Source: JAHDHW01 sp963793295
GTDB taxonomy: Bacteria > Bacteroidota > Bacteroidia > Chitinophagales > Saprospiraceae
Assembly: GCA_963793295.1 (NCBI GenBank)
Contig: CAWBZX010000013.1
Coordinates: 496,001 to 560,000 of the forward strand
Length of the DNA: 64,000 nucleotides
Direction: 5' to 3'
The position numbers and the translations under genes are program-made. The notes below the pieces were generated by a model. It saw only the letters and a list, made by a program, of their open reading frames with translations, was not told the origin of the DNA and did not search any database. This document shows, piece by piece, positions 45,844-55,081 of this stretch; positions within the stretch are counted from its first letter, which is position 1; each line of letters opens with the position of its first letter.

Positions 45844-48619
45844 TTAGTTTTCGTCGGACTTATCATTGCCGTCTTTTTTCATCTTTTTGACAGCATCTTC
45901 AACATTTTTAGTTGCCTTTTTCAAGTCATCCAATTTTTTTTGACGCTCCTCCTCTTTTTTCGGATTGCCGTTTTCTTCCACTTTAGGTGGCTGGCCATTT
46001 TCTGTTGGCGGCTCTTTACTGAAGGTCAGACCTTTGAGATTAACGCCAACATAAACGGTGTCACCAGCGCCATATTGACCAGAAAGAACCAGTTTGGACA
46101 ATTCGTTGATCACTTCTTTTTGCAAAACCCTTTTTAGCGGTCGAGCTCCAAATTGGGGTTCGTAACCGAGGTCTGCCAAAAAGGCTTTCGCTTTTTCAGA
46201 AATCTTAAGTACAATCCCTTGTTTGCCTAACATCTGGTAAGTCTTTTTCATCAGCAGCTCAAGAATTTGTTTGATTTCATCTTTTGTCAATGGCAAAAAC
46301 ATGATCTGTTCATCGATTCGATTGAGAAATTCAGGACGTAGGTTTTCTTTCAATTGTTCAAAAACTTCTACTTTGGTCGTTTCGATGATTTCAGTCCGAT
46401 GTTTTTCACCTAATGCATCAAGGTCTTCAAAGTTTTCTAAAATGATTTCTGACCCCATATTGGAAGTCATGATGATAATCGTATTTTTAAAATTGGCTAC
46501 ACGACCTTTACTGTCAGTCAAATCGACCATCATCCAATACCTGAAGTAGGATATTGAACGTATCAGGATGTGCTTTTTCAATTTCATCCAACAGAACAAT
46601 CGAATAAGGTTTTCGCCGTACAGCTTCTGTCAATTGTCCTCCTTCATCATATCCAACATAACCCGGAGGCGCACCTACCAGGCGCGAAACGGAATGCCGT
46701 TCCTGGAATTCACTCATATCGATTCGGGTAATTGCTTTTTCATCATCAAATAGGACTTCAGCAAGCGATTTGGCCAACTCTGTTTTACCAACTCCTGTAG
46801 GTCCAAGGAAAATAAACGATCCAATCGGACGATTAGCATCCTGCAATCCGGCACGGCTTCGACGAACTGCATCTGAAACAGCCCGGACAGCTTCGTGCTG
46901 ACCAATCAGGCGTTTGCCGATTTGGTCTTCCAGGTTCAGCAATTTATCTTTTTCGCTTTGCAACATTTTGCTGACAGGAATTCCTGTCCAACGAGCGACT
47001 ACTTCAGCGATATCATTGGCGGTTACTTCTTCATTGGTAAATCGATTCTCTTCTGGAAGTTTATCAAGTTTTTCTTCAGCAACTTTGAGCATTACTTCCT
47101 TTTCTTTGATCTTTCCGTAGCGGATTTTTGCTACTTCTTCAAAATCACTTTCGCGTTCTGCTTTATCAGCGAGCATTTCGAGTTCTTCGATTTCTTTTTT
47201 GATATTTTGAATGGTATCAACAATTTCTTTTTCGCTTTTCCAGGCTGAACTGTACGGAGTCTAATTCTTCTTTAGCATTAGCAATTTGTTCGTTGATTAC
47301 ATCTAACTTTTCTCTTATTTTTTTCTCGTTTGATTGCTTCACGTTCAATTTCCAACTGTCTTACTTTTCGATCTTTTTCATCGATTTCTTCCGGAACAGA
47401 ATCCAATTCCAATCTCAGTTTAGCAGCAGCTTCATCAATCAGGTCAATCGCTTTATCCGGTAAATGTCGATCTGCAATATACCGATGGGACAATTCTGCA
47501 GCAGCAATTAAGGCTTCATCAAGAATTTCAATTTTGTGATAAACTTCATATCGTTCCTGCAATCCACGTAAGATCGAAATGGTATCTTCAACACTTGGTT
47601 CATCGATCATTACGGTCTGGAAACGTCGAACCAGTGCTTTGTCTTTTTCAAAATATTTTTGGTACTCATCGAGGGTTGTTGCTCCAATAGTTCGAAGCTC
47701 TCCACGTGCCAGTGCTGGTTTTAAAATATTGGCAGCATCCATTGCTCCACCACCACCACCTGCACCAATCAGGGTATGAATTTCATCAATAAAAAGAATG
47801 ATCTCACCATTCGATTCAGTGACTTCTTTGATGACTCCTTTTAAGTCGTTCTTCAAATTCTCCTTTGTATTTTGCTCCGGCGATCAACCCAGCAATATCA
47901 AGTGTAAAAATTTTCTTTGATTGTAGATTTTCAGGAACATCCTGCTTTACAATTCGCCAGGCAATACCTTCTACGATAGCTGTTTTTCCAACTCCAGCTT
48001 CTCCGATTATAATCGGATTGTTCTTTTTTCGGCGGGACAGAATGTGTAAAACACGTCGGATTTCCTCGTCACGGCCAATAATGGGATCTAGTTTGCCGGA
48101 CTCTGCGCGTTCATTGAGATTGATGGCAAATTTGTTCAGCGCATTGTATTGATTTTCCGCATTTTGATCAGTGACCTTTCTTCCTTTTCGAAGTTCTAGA
48201 ATGGCAGCTTTTAATGCTTTTTCAGTAGCTCCCAGATTCTTTAAAATTGTTGCACCTTTATCTTTTCCATTCAAAATGCCAAGTAGCATCAATTCAATAG
48301 AAATGTATTCATCACCAAATTCTTTGAGCATTTTTTTTGCGTAACTCAAAGCTTTGTTTGCATCATTAGTCAGAAATTGTTTTTCAGTACCTCCTTCTAC
48401 TTTGGGCAAGCTATTTATAGCTTTATCCAATTCGGTTTCAAGGGTGGCAATATTGACGTCTGCTTTTTTAAGCAAAAACTGAGGCGTACTTTCATCGATT
48501 TCCAGAATTCCCTTGAGCAGGTGAACGGTATCAACATTCTGCTGGTCGTTTCCGGCAGCGATTTGTTGAGCTTTGAGGATGGCCTCTTGTGATTTTATTG
48601 TGAAATTATCGTAAGTCAT
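45844..48619 (-). pseudogene. clpB: ATP-dependent disaggregase ClpB, frame interrupted by four +1 shifts
   Basis: Hsp100 chaperone that resolubilises aggregates with DnaK. All parts are present but in four main open pieces (48619-47816, 47856-47278, 47176-46514, 46599-45844) plus a short one (about 47317-47250). Visible are the N domain, Walker A of AAA1 (GEAGVGKTAIVEG), Walker B (FIDEIHTL), middle coiled coil, Walker A of AAA2 (LGPTGVGKTELAKSL) and sensor region. Each junction is repaired by removing one base from a run: T4 at 47839-47842, T7 at 47318-47324, AA at 47248-47249, AAA at 46520-46522. Corrected length is about 923 residues, longer than usual through a Lys/Glu-rich C-terminal tail. 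Sequencing error or true decay are both possible. Confidence 0.88.
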
Positions 48620-48621
48620 GT

Positions 48622-49068
48622 TTAAATATTATCGTGTTTGTAGTTAGATTCAATTTTAGAAATCAATGCTGAAATTTTTTGTAAAGTTGCTTGTCTTTCG
48701 AAAGAAAAAACTTTTTTTTTCCGATCAACAAAATCAAATAATTTTAACGCATTTTCTAGTTTTATTTTGCTTTTTAAATATTGTTTTTCATTAAAATAAA
48801 GTTCTCCTTCTTTGGAAAAAAGGTCCGCTAAAATTTCAATATGATCAACTTCAAGATTCATTTCATCCAAAAGCGTTGACAACAATTCCGCAGGATCTAA
48901 TTCATCCAATGATTTGCGATCCAGTTTCAACCATTCATTGTAAGCCAGATTTAATTCCTCTTCAATCTCATCGATATTTTTACCTAATAAAGCCGCAAAA
49001 AACCTTGCAATATCTGTAGTTAATCGTTCGAAAAAATCTGAATGTTTGCGTTGAATCATAGAATACAA
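48622..49068 (-). CDS. Small helical protein in the clpB operon, unknown
   Basis: Not confidently recognised. A 148-residue, charged, all-helical protein; FFERLTTDIARFFAALLGKN at the start resembles DUF6483-type small proteins, and the C-terminal half (about 85-140) looks like a TPR pair (GELYFNEKQYLKSKIKLENA). Its stop codon is 2 nt before the clpB start, so the two are almost surely cotranscribed and probably translationally coupled, suggesting a chaperone adaptor or sensor. A Met at residue 5 (49056) is an alternative start. No membrane segment or signal. Confidence 0.75.
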   Translation of the reverse strand: MYSMIQRKHSDFFERLTTDIARFFAALLGKNIDEIEEELNLAYNEWLKLDRKSLDELDPAELLSTLLDEMNLEVDHIEILADLFSKEGELYFNEKQYLKSKIKLENALKLFDFVDRKKKVFSFERQATLQKISALISKIESNYKHDNI

Positions 49069-49226
49069 GAGTAATCAAATTGCTGACCATTCCGATTTTC
49101 AAGTAAATTTGTCAGCAAAAAGTGAATAAAGATGTCTTTCTGACGGATCGTTTTAAAAAATAATGACAAATCAGATCCATCCCAGAGCAGTGTTTCTCTT
49201 AAAGATACACAATGGCATGATAAGAT

Positions 49227-51008
49227 TTATTCAATGGATAAATCAATTTTTTGGATCAATCGGCCGACCGGATAGACTCGATACGTTTTTTCATGCCATG
49301 GAGAATTTTGATACACAAAGTCCAGTTGTGCTCTCGCCGAAGAAGCAAATTCAGGCTCCTCTTGTTTTTTCTTTTCGAGTTGCGCTTTGAGCGTCGGATC
49401 TTCTTCAAGATATTTTGCAGCAAGATCTTCGAAAACATAGGAAGAGAAATATTCTTTTTGCATCAAAATACTGTCGAAAAAGTTCCAGGAGAAAAAGGAG
49501 TCTGGAGCCTGGGGTTCAAGTGATTCAATAATGTAGCGATTAGCTGTCTGGTTGGTGTAGACGATATAATCTCCTTTTCGGAAAAGCCATTTTTGGATTG
49601 TTTTTTCAATTTTCAATTGCGAATGAAGATAATGTCCTTCATAAGCGTAATCCGTCGTTTCGAAATCACCGATTTGATACAGTTCAACTTCTATTTCCAT
49701 ATCTTTCGTCAAACGTTTCATTTCGACACCATTCCATTCTAACCTTTGAATAATGTTTCTATAAGCCTGTGGAATAATATATGCGTTGGGTTTTTGGATG
49801 CTGAGTGTCGCTTTATAATCGTTGAAAAAAGGAATTTCTTTTTCATAAGGAGCATCACGATCATAGTAGAGTCTGGACAGTCCGGATATTTCGCTGGGTT
49901 TATACTTTGCTTCATAACCTTTAAATTTTGTTTTTCCGGAGTATCCCATGTCGAGTTCCCAATTTAGTTGAAAAGCCTTTTTAGTTTTTGTGTTTTCGAT
50001 TGCTTTTTGACGAGCTGATTGTATTTTTTTCCTGTCATCATGCATTGTTTTTATCATGATATCCATAAAAATTTGAATACTTTTTACACGATCTTTAAAT
50101 GGTTTCAGCATATGTGTTTCCGGCATAAATGAAAGGGTATTAAATAATGCGGCATAGCCGGAAGAGTAACGAGGTAAGTCTAAAAATGCAGCTATTCCTT
50201 CATCAGGAGTATTTCGGGTATAGACGTAGGGAGTCATTTCATATTCTGTAGCTTTCATGTTTTTATATAGTCGCGGCAACATTTCATCGTTAAGATATTT
50301 GGCAACATTTGGATCGAGTTTGTTATGTTGCGTAGGTATCAAAGTGATCGTATAATGATAATCAGCGCCATTAGAAGTATGATTGTCAATAAATACATCA
50401 GGTTGCCATTCGCTAAATATTTGATTGAATGTTTCTGCATTTTTGGAATCGCATTTTATAAAATCCCGATTGAGGTCCAGATTTTGAGCATTACCCCGAA
50501 AGCCATAGGATACTGGGCCATTTTGATTTGCGCGGGTGGTACTGTTTCGATTCAGCGCACCACCAATATTATAAATAGGTATAACAACGATAACCGTGTG
50601 CTCCAAATATTTTTGCAGCTCAGGCTTTGTCAAATAATCTTTCAAAAATAACATGGAAGCATCAACGCCACAAGGTTCTCCGGGATGAATGGCGTTATTG
50701 ATCATCAAAATTTGCTTTCCACTTTTACGCAAAGAATTGGCATCGAAATCACCACTTGTAGAAAGTATAGCAAGGTGCAGAGGAAATCCACTGTCAGTGG
50801 ATCCATATTCTTTTAATTCCAGTTGTGGAAATTGTCGATCAAGATTTTTATAAAAATCGATCGCTTCATGATAAGTTGCCGTAATATTGTTGTTTTTTTC
50901 AAATGGAATGATTAAATCAGAGGGCATAGCTTTTAAATTTTGGGAAGTCATCTTTGATTGGGAAAAGGTAATCAAAGGAAGAATTAAAAAAATAAGAATC
51001 AATCGCAT
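49227..51008 (-). CDS. Exported M14-family zinc carboxypeptidase
   Basis: A 593-residue protein with a signal peptide (PLITFSQ) and an M14 peptidase domain. Zinc ligands His108 and Glu111 are in AIHPGEPCG, the substrate Asn-Arg pair is in QNLDLNRDF, and the third ligand His is in IDNHTSNGAD. The C-terminal half (about 340-593) is an extra beta-rich domain without an obvious name. Probably trims peptides in the periplasm or outside. Upstream is a long non-coding gap. Confidence 0.9.
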   Translation of the reverse strand: MRLILIFLILPLITFSQSKMTSQNLKAMPSDLIIPFEKNNNITATYHEAIDFYKNLDRQFPQLELKEYGSTDSGFPLHLAILSTSGDFDANSLRKSGKQILMINNAIHPGEPCGVDASMLFLKDYLTKPELQKYLEHTVIVVIPIYNIGGALNRNSTTRANQNGPVSYGFRGNAQNLDLNRDFIKCDSKNAETFNQIFSEWQPDVFIDNHTSNGADYHYTITLIPTQHNKLDPNVAKYLNDEMLPRLYKNMKATEYEMTPYVYTRNTPDEGIAAFLDLPRYSSGYAALFNTLSFMPETHMLKPFKDRVKSIQIFMDIMIKTMHDDRKKIQSARQKAIENTKTKKAFQLNWELDMGYSGKTKFKGYEAKYKPSEISGLSRLYYDRDAPYEKEIPFFNDYKATLSIQKPNAYIIPQAYRNIIQRLEWNGVEMKRLTKDMEIEVELYQIGDFETTDYAYEGHYLHSQLKIEKTIQKWLFRKGDYIVYTNQTANRYIIESLEPQAPDSFFSWNFFDSILMQKEYFSSYVFEDLAAKYLEEDPTLKAQLEKKKQEEPEFASSARAQLDFVYQNSPWHEKTYRVYPVGRLIQKIDLSIE

Positions 51009-51890
51009 AATGCCAGATAGTTAGCAAGTTTGAAAATAGGACAAATCAAATCTAGTGCTTTTGAAGCAGACAATAGAAATAAAAATAGAAATAATCAGGG
51101 CTTAGCGGAAAGAAATAATATCAAGAAAAGAAGATGATCTGAATATCAAAAGCCCGAAGGGGTGCTCGGGCTTTTGGTTTTCATAAGGGAGGGTTAAATG
51201 GGGATATTTTTATATTCTTGCCTAACAAATTTAGGTAAAAAAATGAATAACAGGAAAAAATAGAGGTGTTAAAAACAAAAAAACACGTCGTCAACTTTAA
51301 GCCTTGAAGTTTTTTACTTTGAAGATCGAACAAATAGGCTGGTTTGAGTAGAAAGTCAGAGTAATTGTAGGTTTTACAATAAATGCTTAGCGTTTTTTTT
51401 ACAATATCATCAGTTGAATAACAGGAAAAAAGTGCTAGGGTACATTTTGTTTTATTAATAATTTTGATGTCGTGGATTTGAGTAGTTTAGGGGAGGATAA
51501 ATAATGGGAAAAAGCGATTGAGTTTATAGATTAATCCCTGTAATAAAATTGTTTAATTTGGAGTCTCTGAGGAGTACAAAAGAAAGCGAGAAGCAAAAAA
51601 AACAATTTAATGAAATGATAAAACAGCGAGTATAAAGAAAGCTGGAATCTTTGAATATTGAATTTCAGGTTTTCAACTTTTTTGACTTATATTTAAACTA
51701 TTCTTTTATAGCTGAACCTGAATATCTTAAATAATATAAAGTAAGTGTTTTTTAAGTTTTCAATTTAATTGACTTATCATTTAGTAAAAACACGTTGAAG
51801 CGAACAATAAGTTTATTATTTCAGGAGATAAAGTAAAAGAATGAATACCTGAAACTTTTTCTTTTTTGAAAGAATGTTAACTCCCTCATT
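51009..51890. other. 882-bp non-coding gap with an orphan terminator and short repeats
   Basis: AT-rich gap between divergent genes with no supportable coding frame. It holds a strong hairpin (51147-51176), a 17-nt direct repeat (51244-51260 and 51415-51431), a pair of similar roughly 28-nt segments (51669-51697 and 51758-51785) and a CCTAA/TTAGG mini-hairpin (51221-51235). No known RNA family was recognised. Confidence 0.6.
51147..51180 (+). terminator. Orphan intrinsic terminator
   Basis: A perfect 11-bp stem CAAAAGCCCGA (51147-51157) with TCGGGCTTTTG (51166-51176), then GTTTT. It lies upstream of both flanking divergent genes, so it does not end either; it implies a small transcript on the plus strand or attenuation of the minus-strand leader of the M14 gene. 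Confidence 0.7.
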
Positions 51891-52580
51891 ATGAAATATA
51901 TCAATATCATTATTTTCATCCTTTTGATTACTTCAGCTTGCGAAACAGACAACGCTGATTCCAATTCTAATAACCAAACCGATAATGTTGAAACTGATAC
52001 AACAAAGAGTCAAACTCCTGCTGTTGAAACCAAAACTTCAACAAAAGAATCTAAGTGGCTTTGTATTCCAAATAAGCAAGTCGGTTTGATTAAAGCTGAT
52101 GCCAATGAAGAAAGTATCATTGAAGCTTATGGAAAAGAGTACGTAATCAGGGAGGAAGTGGGTATTGGAGAAGGTGAAATGGTTGCTGCAACTATAGTCT
52201 TTCCAAATACGCAGAACGAACTTATCGTAGAGTGGCAAGAAGGTTATGAATATAATAAACTGAGCCGGATTCGGATTGAACAAAAAGATGCTCAATGGGT
52301 GACTGAAGAAGGAATTAAAATTGGAACGACCCTGGAAGAGCTTAGACAAATCAATGGCAAAGACTTTAATTTCTATGGCTTTGATTGGGATTACGGAGGA
52401 ATAACCAACGAATGGGAAGATGGAAATATAAATAGTCAGTTGACCGTCTTTTTAGATACAAAAAATCTCGAAGGAATTCCTTCAGAATTGTCTGGGGATG
52501 GTGTTTTTTCCTCTTCCAATCCAATAGCTAAAGAAGCCCAACTTGAAGTAGTTGCTTTCGTAATTTACTTTGGATTATAA
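51891..52580 (+). CDS. Lipoprotein of unknown function
   Basis: Not recognised. A 229-residue lipoprotein (lipobox TSAC, Cys about 17), then a Ser/Thr/Asn/Asp-rich linker (about 18-52) and a globular domain (about 55-229) with EGIKIGTTLEELRQINGKDF, a pattern often seen in Bacteroidota lipoproteins that hold repeated 'I-G-x-T-x-x-E-L' units. Its last bases overlap the frame upstream of the FNT channel ATG, which follows after 4 nt, so the pair is likely cotranscribed. Confidence 0.75.
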   Translation: MKYINIIIFILLITSACETDNADSNSNNQTDNVETDTTKSQTPAVETKTSTKESKWLCIPNKQVGLIKADANEESIIEAYGKEYVIREEVGIGEGEMVAATIVFPNTQNELIVEWQEGYEYNKLSRIRIEQKDAQWVTEEGIKIGTTLEELRQINGKDFNFYGFDWDYGGITNEWEDGNINSQLTVFLDTKNLEGIPSELSGDGVFSSSNPIAKEAQLEVVAFVIYFGL

Positions 52581-52584
52581 TTTC

Positions 52585-53445
52585 ATGAAAGACGATCAAT
52601 CATTTAATGCGATAGACGGACTTTTACCAGCCGAAATGGCAGAAAAGGCTGAATCTGTGGGGATGAACAAAGCGACGATGTCTTTTACAAAAACATTTGT
52701 GCTGGCCATTCTAGCAGGAGCATTCATTGCATTGGGAGCTGTTTTTATGACAACTGTAACAGCAGGATCTACATGGCCATATGGAATCACTAAGTTAATC
52801 GGAGGAATTTCTTTTAGCCTTGGGCTCATTCTTGTAATTGTGGGAGGAGCAGAATTGTTTACTGGAAATAACCTGATAATAATGGCCTGGGCCAGTAAAA
52901 AAATTAATACCATTCAACTTCTCAGGAATTGGGTGATCGTATACTTTGGAAACTTAGCCGGAGCAATATCGATGGTCTTTTTAATGTTTTTTGCGGGCCA
53001 ATACTTCTTTCAGGATGGAATCATTGGAAAGAATATTCTTGCGATCGCCAACGCAAAATGCAACCTTGGATTTTCACAAGCCATTGCTCTGGGGATTCTT
53101 TGTAATGTTTTAGTTTGTCTTGCTGTTTGGTTATGTTTCAGTGTTCGGTCAACTTCGGGCAAAATACTTTCCATCATTTTTCCAATTACCGCTTTTGTTG
53201 CAGCTGGTTTTGAGCATAGTATAGCAAATATGTATTTTATCCCAATGGGCCTGGCATTAAAACAATTTAGTGGGCCAGCGTTCTGGTCAATGATTGGACA
53301 ATCAACAACTGAATTTGATACCCTGACTTGGTATAATTTTTTTATCAATAACCTTATTCCTGTTACAATAGGCAATATTATTGGTGGCTCAGTTTTGGTT
53401 GGATTGGTTTATTGGTTTGTTTTTCTTCGAAACGGTAAGGAATAA
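52585..53445 (+). CDS. Formate/nitrite transporter-family channel
   Basis: A 286-residue FNT protein with six hydrophobic helices. Signatures are ILAGAFIALGAVFMTTV in helix 1, GGAELFTGNN in the first omega-loop half and NLAGAISMVFLM; the second half has ANAKCNLGFSQAIALGILCN. FNT proteins are pentameric channels for formate, nitrite or hydrosulfide. The frame is open from TTG 52570, but ATG 52585 is the natural start. The preceding lipoprotein gene ends 4 nt upstream. Confidence 0.92.
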   Translation: MKDDQSFNAIDGLLPAEMAEKAESVGMNKATMSFTKTFVLAILAGAFIALGAVFMTTVTAGSTWPYGITKLIGGISFSLGLILVIVGGAELFTGNNLIIMAWASKKINTIQLLRNWVIVYFGNLAGAISMVFLMFFAGQYFFQDGIIGKNILAIANAKCNLGFSQAIALGILCNVLVCLAVWLCFSVRSTSGKILSIIFPITAFVAAGFEHSIANMYFIPMGLALKQFSGPAFWSMIGQSTTEFDTLTWYNFFINNLIPVTIGNIIGGSVLVGLVYWFVFLRNGKE

Positions 53446-53743
53446 ATAGCACGCTGGAAGATAGAAATATAAAATACCAATTCATCGTTTTTTAGACCAC
53501 GGTTAGACGGATAGGAATTATCTGTAATAAACCGAACGCGGGTTTTTAGATATCTTTCAACTGAAAGCGATTGCTTTTGTTATAAAAGGAGTTGGGCTGA
53601 ATTAAGCAGAAATATTTTTTAAAGATTCTAATTAATGTTAAAGAAAAGTATTGAGGATCAGTTATTTATAATTATTTCATCATGTCAAAATATTCTTGTT
53701 TGGTTCTTTACGTTTAGCTAATTTGATTTATAAATTAAGATAC

Positions 53744-54487
53744 GTGAAAATAATTCAGATTACAGATTTGCATATTGATATTGAAGGGGAGTCCCCATTT
53801 GATATTGATGTCAGGAAGAATTTTCTAAAAATAATCGAAAAGATTAGAATACTGGAACCCGAGCATTTGGTCATATCCGGGGATCTTTGCTATAGGGATG
53901 GTGACGTAAGTATTTACGATTGGATAAAAAAAGTTATTGATGCAACTGAAATTCCTTACAGTGTTATTGCAGGTAATCATGATGATTCAGCCCTTTTAGC
54001 TAAAGCTTTTAAACTGGAACATTTAATGATCGGTGATGAGTTATTTTTTGCAAAAAAAATAGGTAAATCCACCTTTCTGTTTTTAGATTCTTCTAGAGGA
54101 TATCATTCCGTTACACAATTGAAATGGTTAAAAAGGCAATTGAAAAATGCTAAGGATGAATTATTTGTTTTTATGCATCACCCTCCTATCTTAGCAGGTG
54201 TTCCGTTTATGGATGGCAAATATGCTTTACAGGATATAAAAGCTATTCAGGAAATCTTTTTCTCCTACCCTAAAAATATTAACATATTTACAGGGCATTA
54301 TCATGTCGAAAAATCGATCCGCATCAATAATCTTTTAATTCAAATCACTCCTTCATTATTCTTTCAAATTGATCAGGAAAGTGAAGATTTTAAAGTGGAT
54401 CATCACAAAATTGCTCTTCGTGAGATCGTTATTGAAAACAACCACTTTTCAAGTGCACTAAAATATTTTCACGGATTTAAAAAATAG
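53744..54487 (+). CDS. Calcineurin-like metallophosphoesterase
   Basis: A 247-residue cytosolic phosphoesterase. The five metal motifs are present: QITDLHID, ISGDLCYRDG, IAGNHDDSA, FMHHPPIL and FTGHYHVE. This matches 3-prime,5-prime-cyclic-nucleotide phosphodiesterase-like (CpdA-type) proteins. The frame opens at TTG 53696, but GTG 53744 gives the normal N-terminus KIIQITDLHID. About 300 bp upstream are non-coding with nothing recognised. Substrate not fixed. Confidence 0.88.
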   Translation: MKIIQITDLHIDIEGESPFDIDVRKNFLKIIEKIRILEPEHLVISGDLCYRDGDVSIYDWIKKVIDATEIPYSVIAGNHDDSALLAKAFKLEHLMIGDELFFAKKIGKSTFLFLDSSRGYHSVTQLKWLKRQLKNAKDELFVFMHHPPILAGVPFMDGKYALQDIKAIQEIFFSYPKNINIFTGHYHVEKSIRINNLLIQITPSLFFQIDQESEDFKVDHHKIALREIVIENNHFSSALKYFHGFKK

Positions 54488-54550
54488 CGAGTTTTATACT
54501 TATCTATCTGTCTACAGAAATTTTGTATTTTGTTGCAAACAAAACGATAG

Positions 54551-55081
54551 ATGGTTGCTTTTCTAAAATTTTTTATTCGATTTGCTAATTCTGTTAATGA
54601 ATATGTAGGAAGGACAGCTTCCTGGCTAACCCTGATTTTAGTATTGTTGGTATGTATAGATGTTGGCCGAAGGTACATACTAAATAGTTCCAGTATTTGG
54701 GGAATGGAACTGGAGTGGCACCTTTTTGCTGCTATTTTTTTGTTGGGTGCTGGATATGCTTTTAAACATGATCGGCATGTAAGAGTAGATCTTTTTTACG
54801 CTAATTTTTCAGAAAGAGATAAAGCCTGGACCAACCTGATAGGAGGAATTGTTTTTTTAATTCCCTGGTGTATTTTGATAATCTTGGTTTCTTATTCTTA
54901 TGCTTCTAGGTCGTTTGTGGATATGGAGGAATCTCCTGATCCCGGTGGCTTACCTTTTCGATTTATAATAAAATTTACTGTGACGATTGGCATTGGATTA
55001 TTGCTTTTACAAGGCTTTGCCAACATCTCAGAATCTGTGCTTGTATTGATCGGAAAATCGAAAACCCCAAACCAGGAATAA
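54551..55081 (+). CDS. TRAP transporter small membrane subunit (DctQ-like)
   Basis: A 176-residue protein with four hydrophobic helices; DVGRRYILNSSSIWGMELEW and GYAFKHDRHVRVDLFYA match the DctQ family. It partners the large permease, whose ATG overlaps its stop by one base, and uses the Na+ gradient to import organic acids brought by the binding protein. Confidence 0.92.
   Translation: MVAFLKFFIRFANSVNEYVGRTASWLTLILVLLVCIDVGRRYILNSSSIWGMELEWHLFAAIFLLGAGYAFKHDRHVRVDLFYANFSERDKAWTNLIGGIVFLIPWCILIILVSYSYASRSFVDMEESPDPGGLPFRFIIKFTVTIGIGLLLLQGFANISESVLVLIGKSKTPNQE

Noticed and set aside
49069..49226. CIRCE heat-shock operator before the clpB operon
   Set aside because: Neither TTAGCACTC nor GAGTGCTAA is present; only an unrelated 8-bp inverted repeat.
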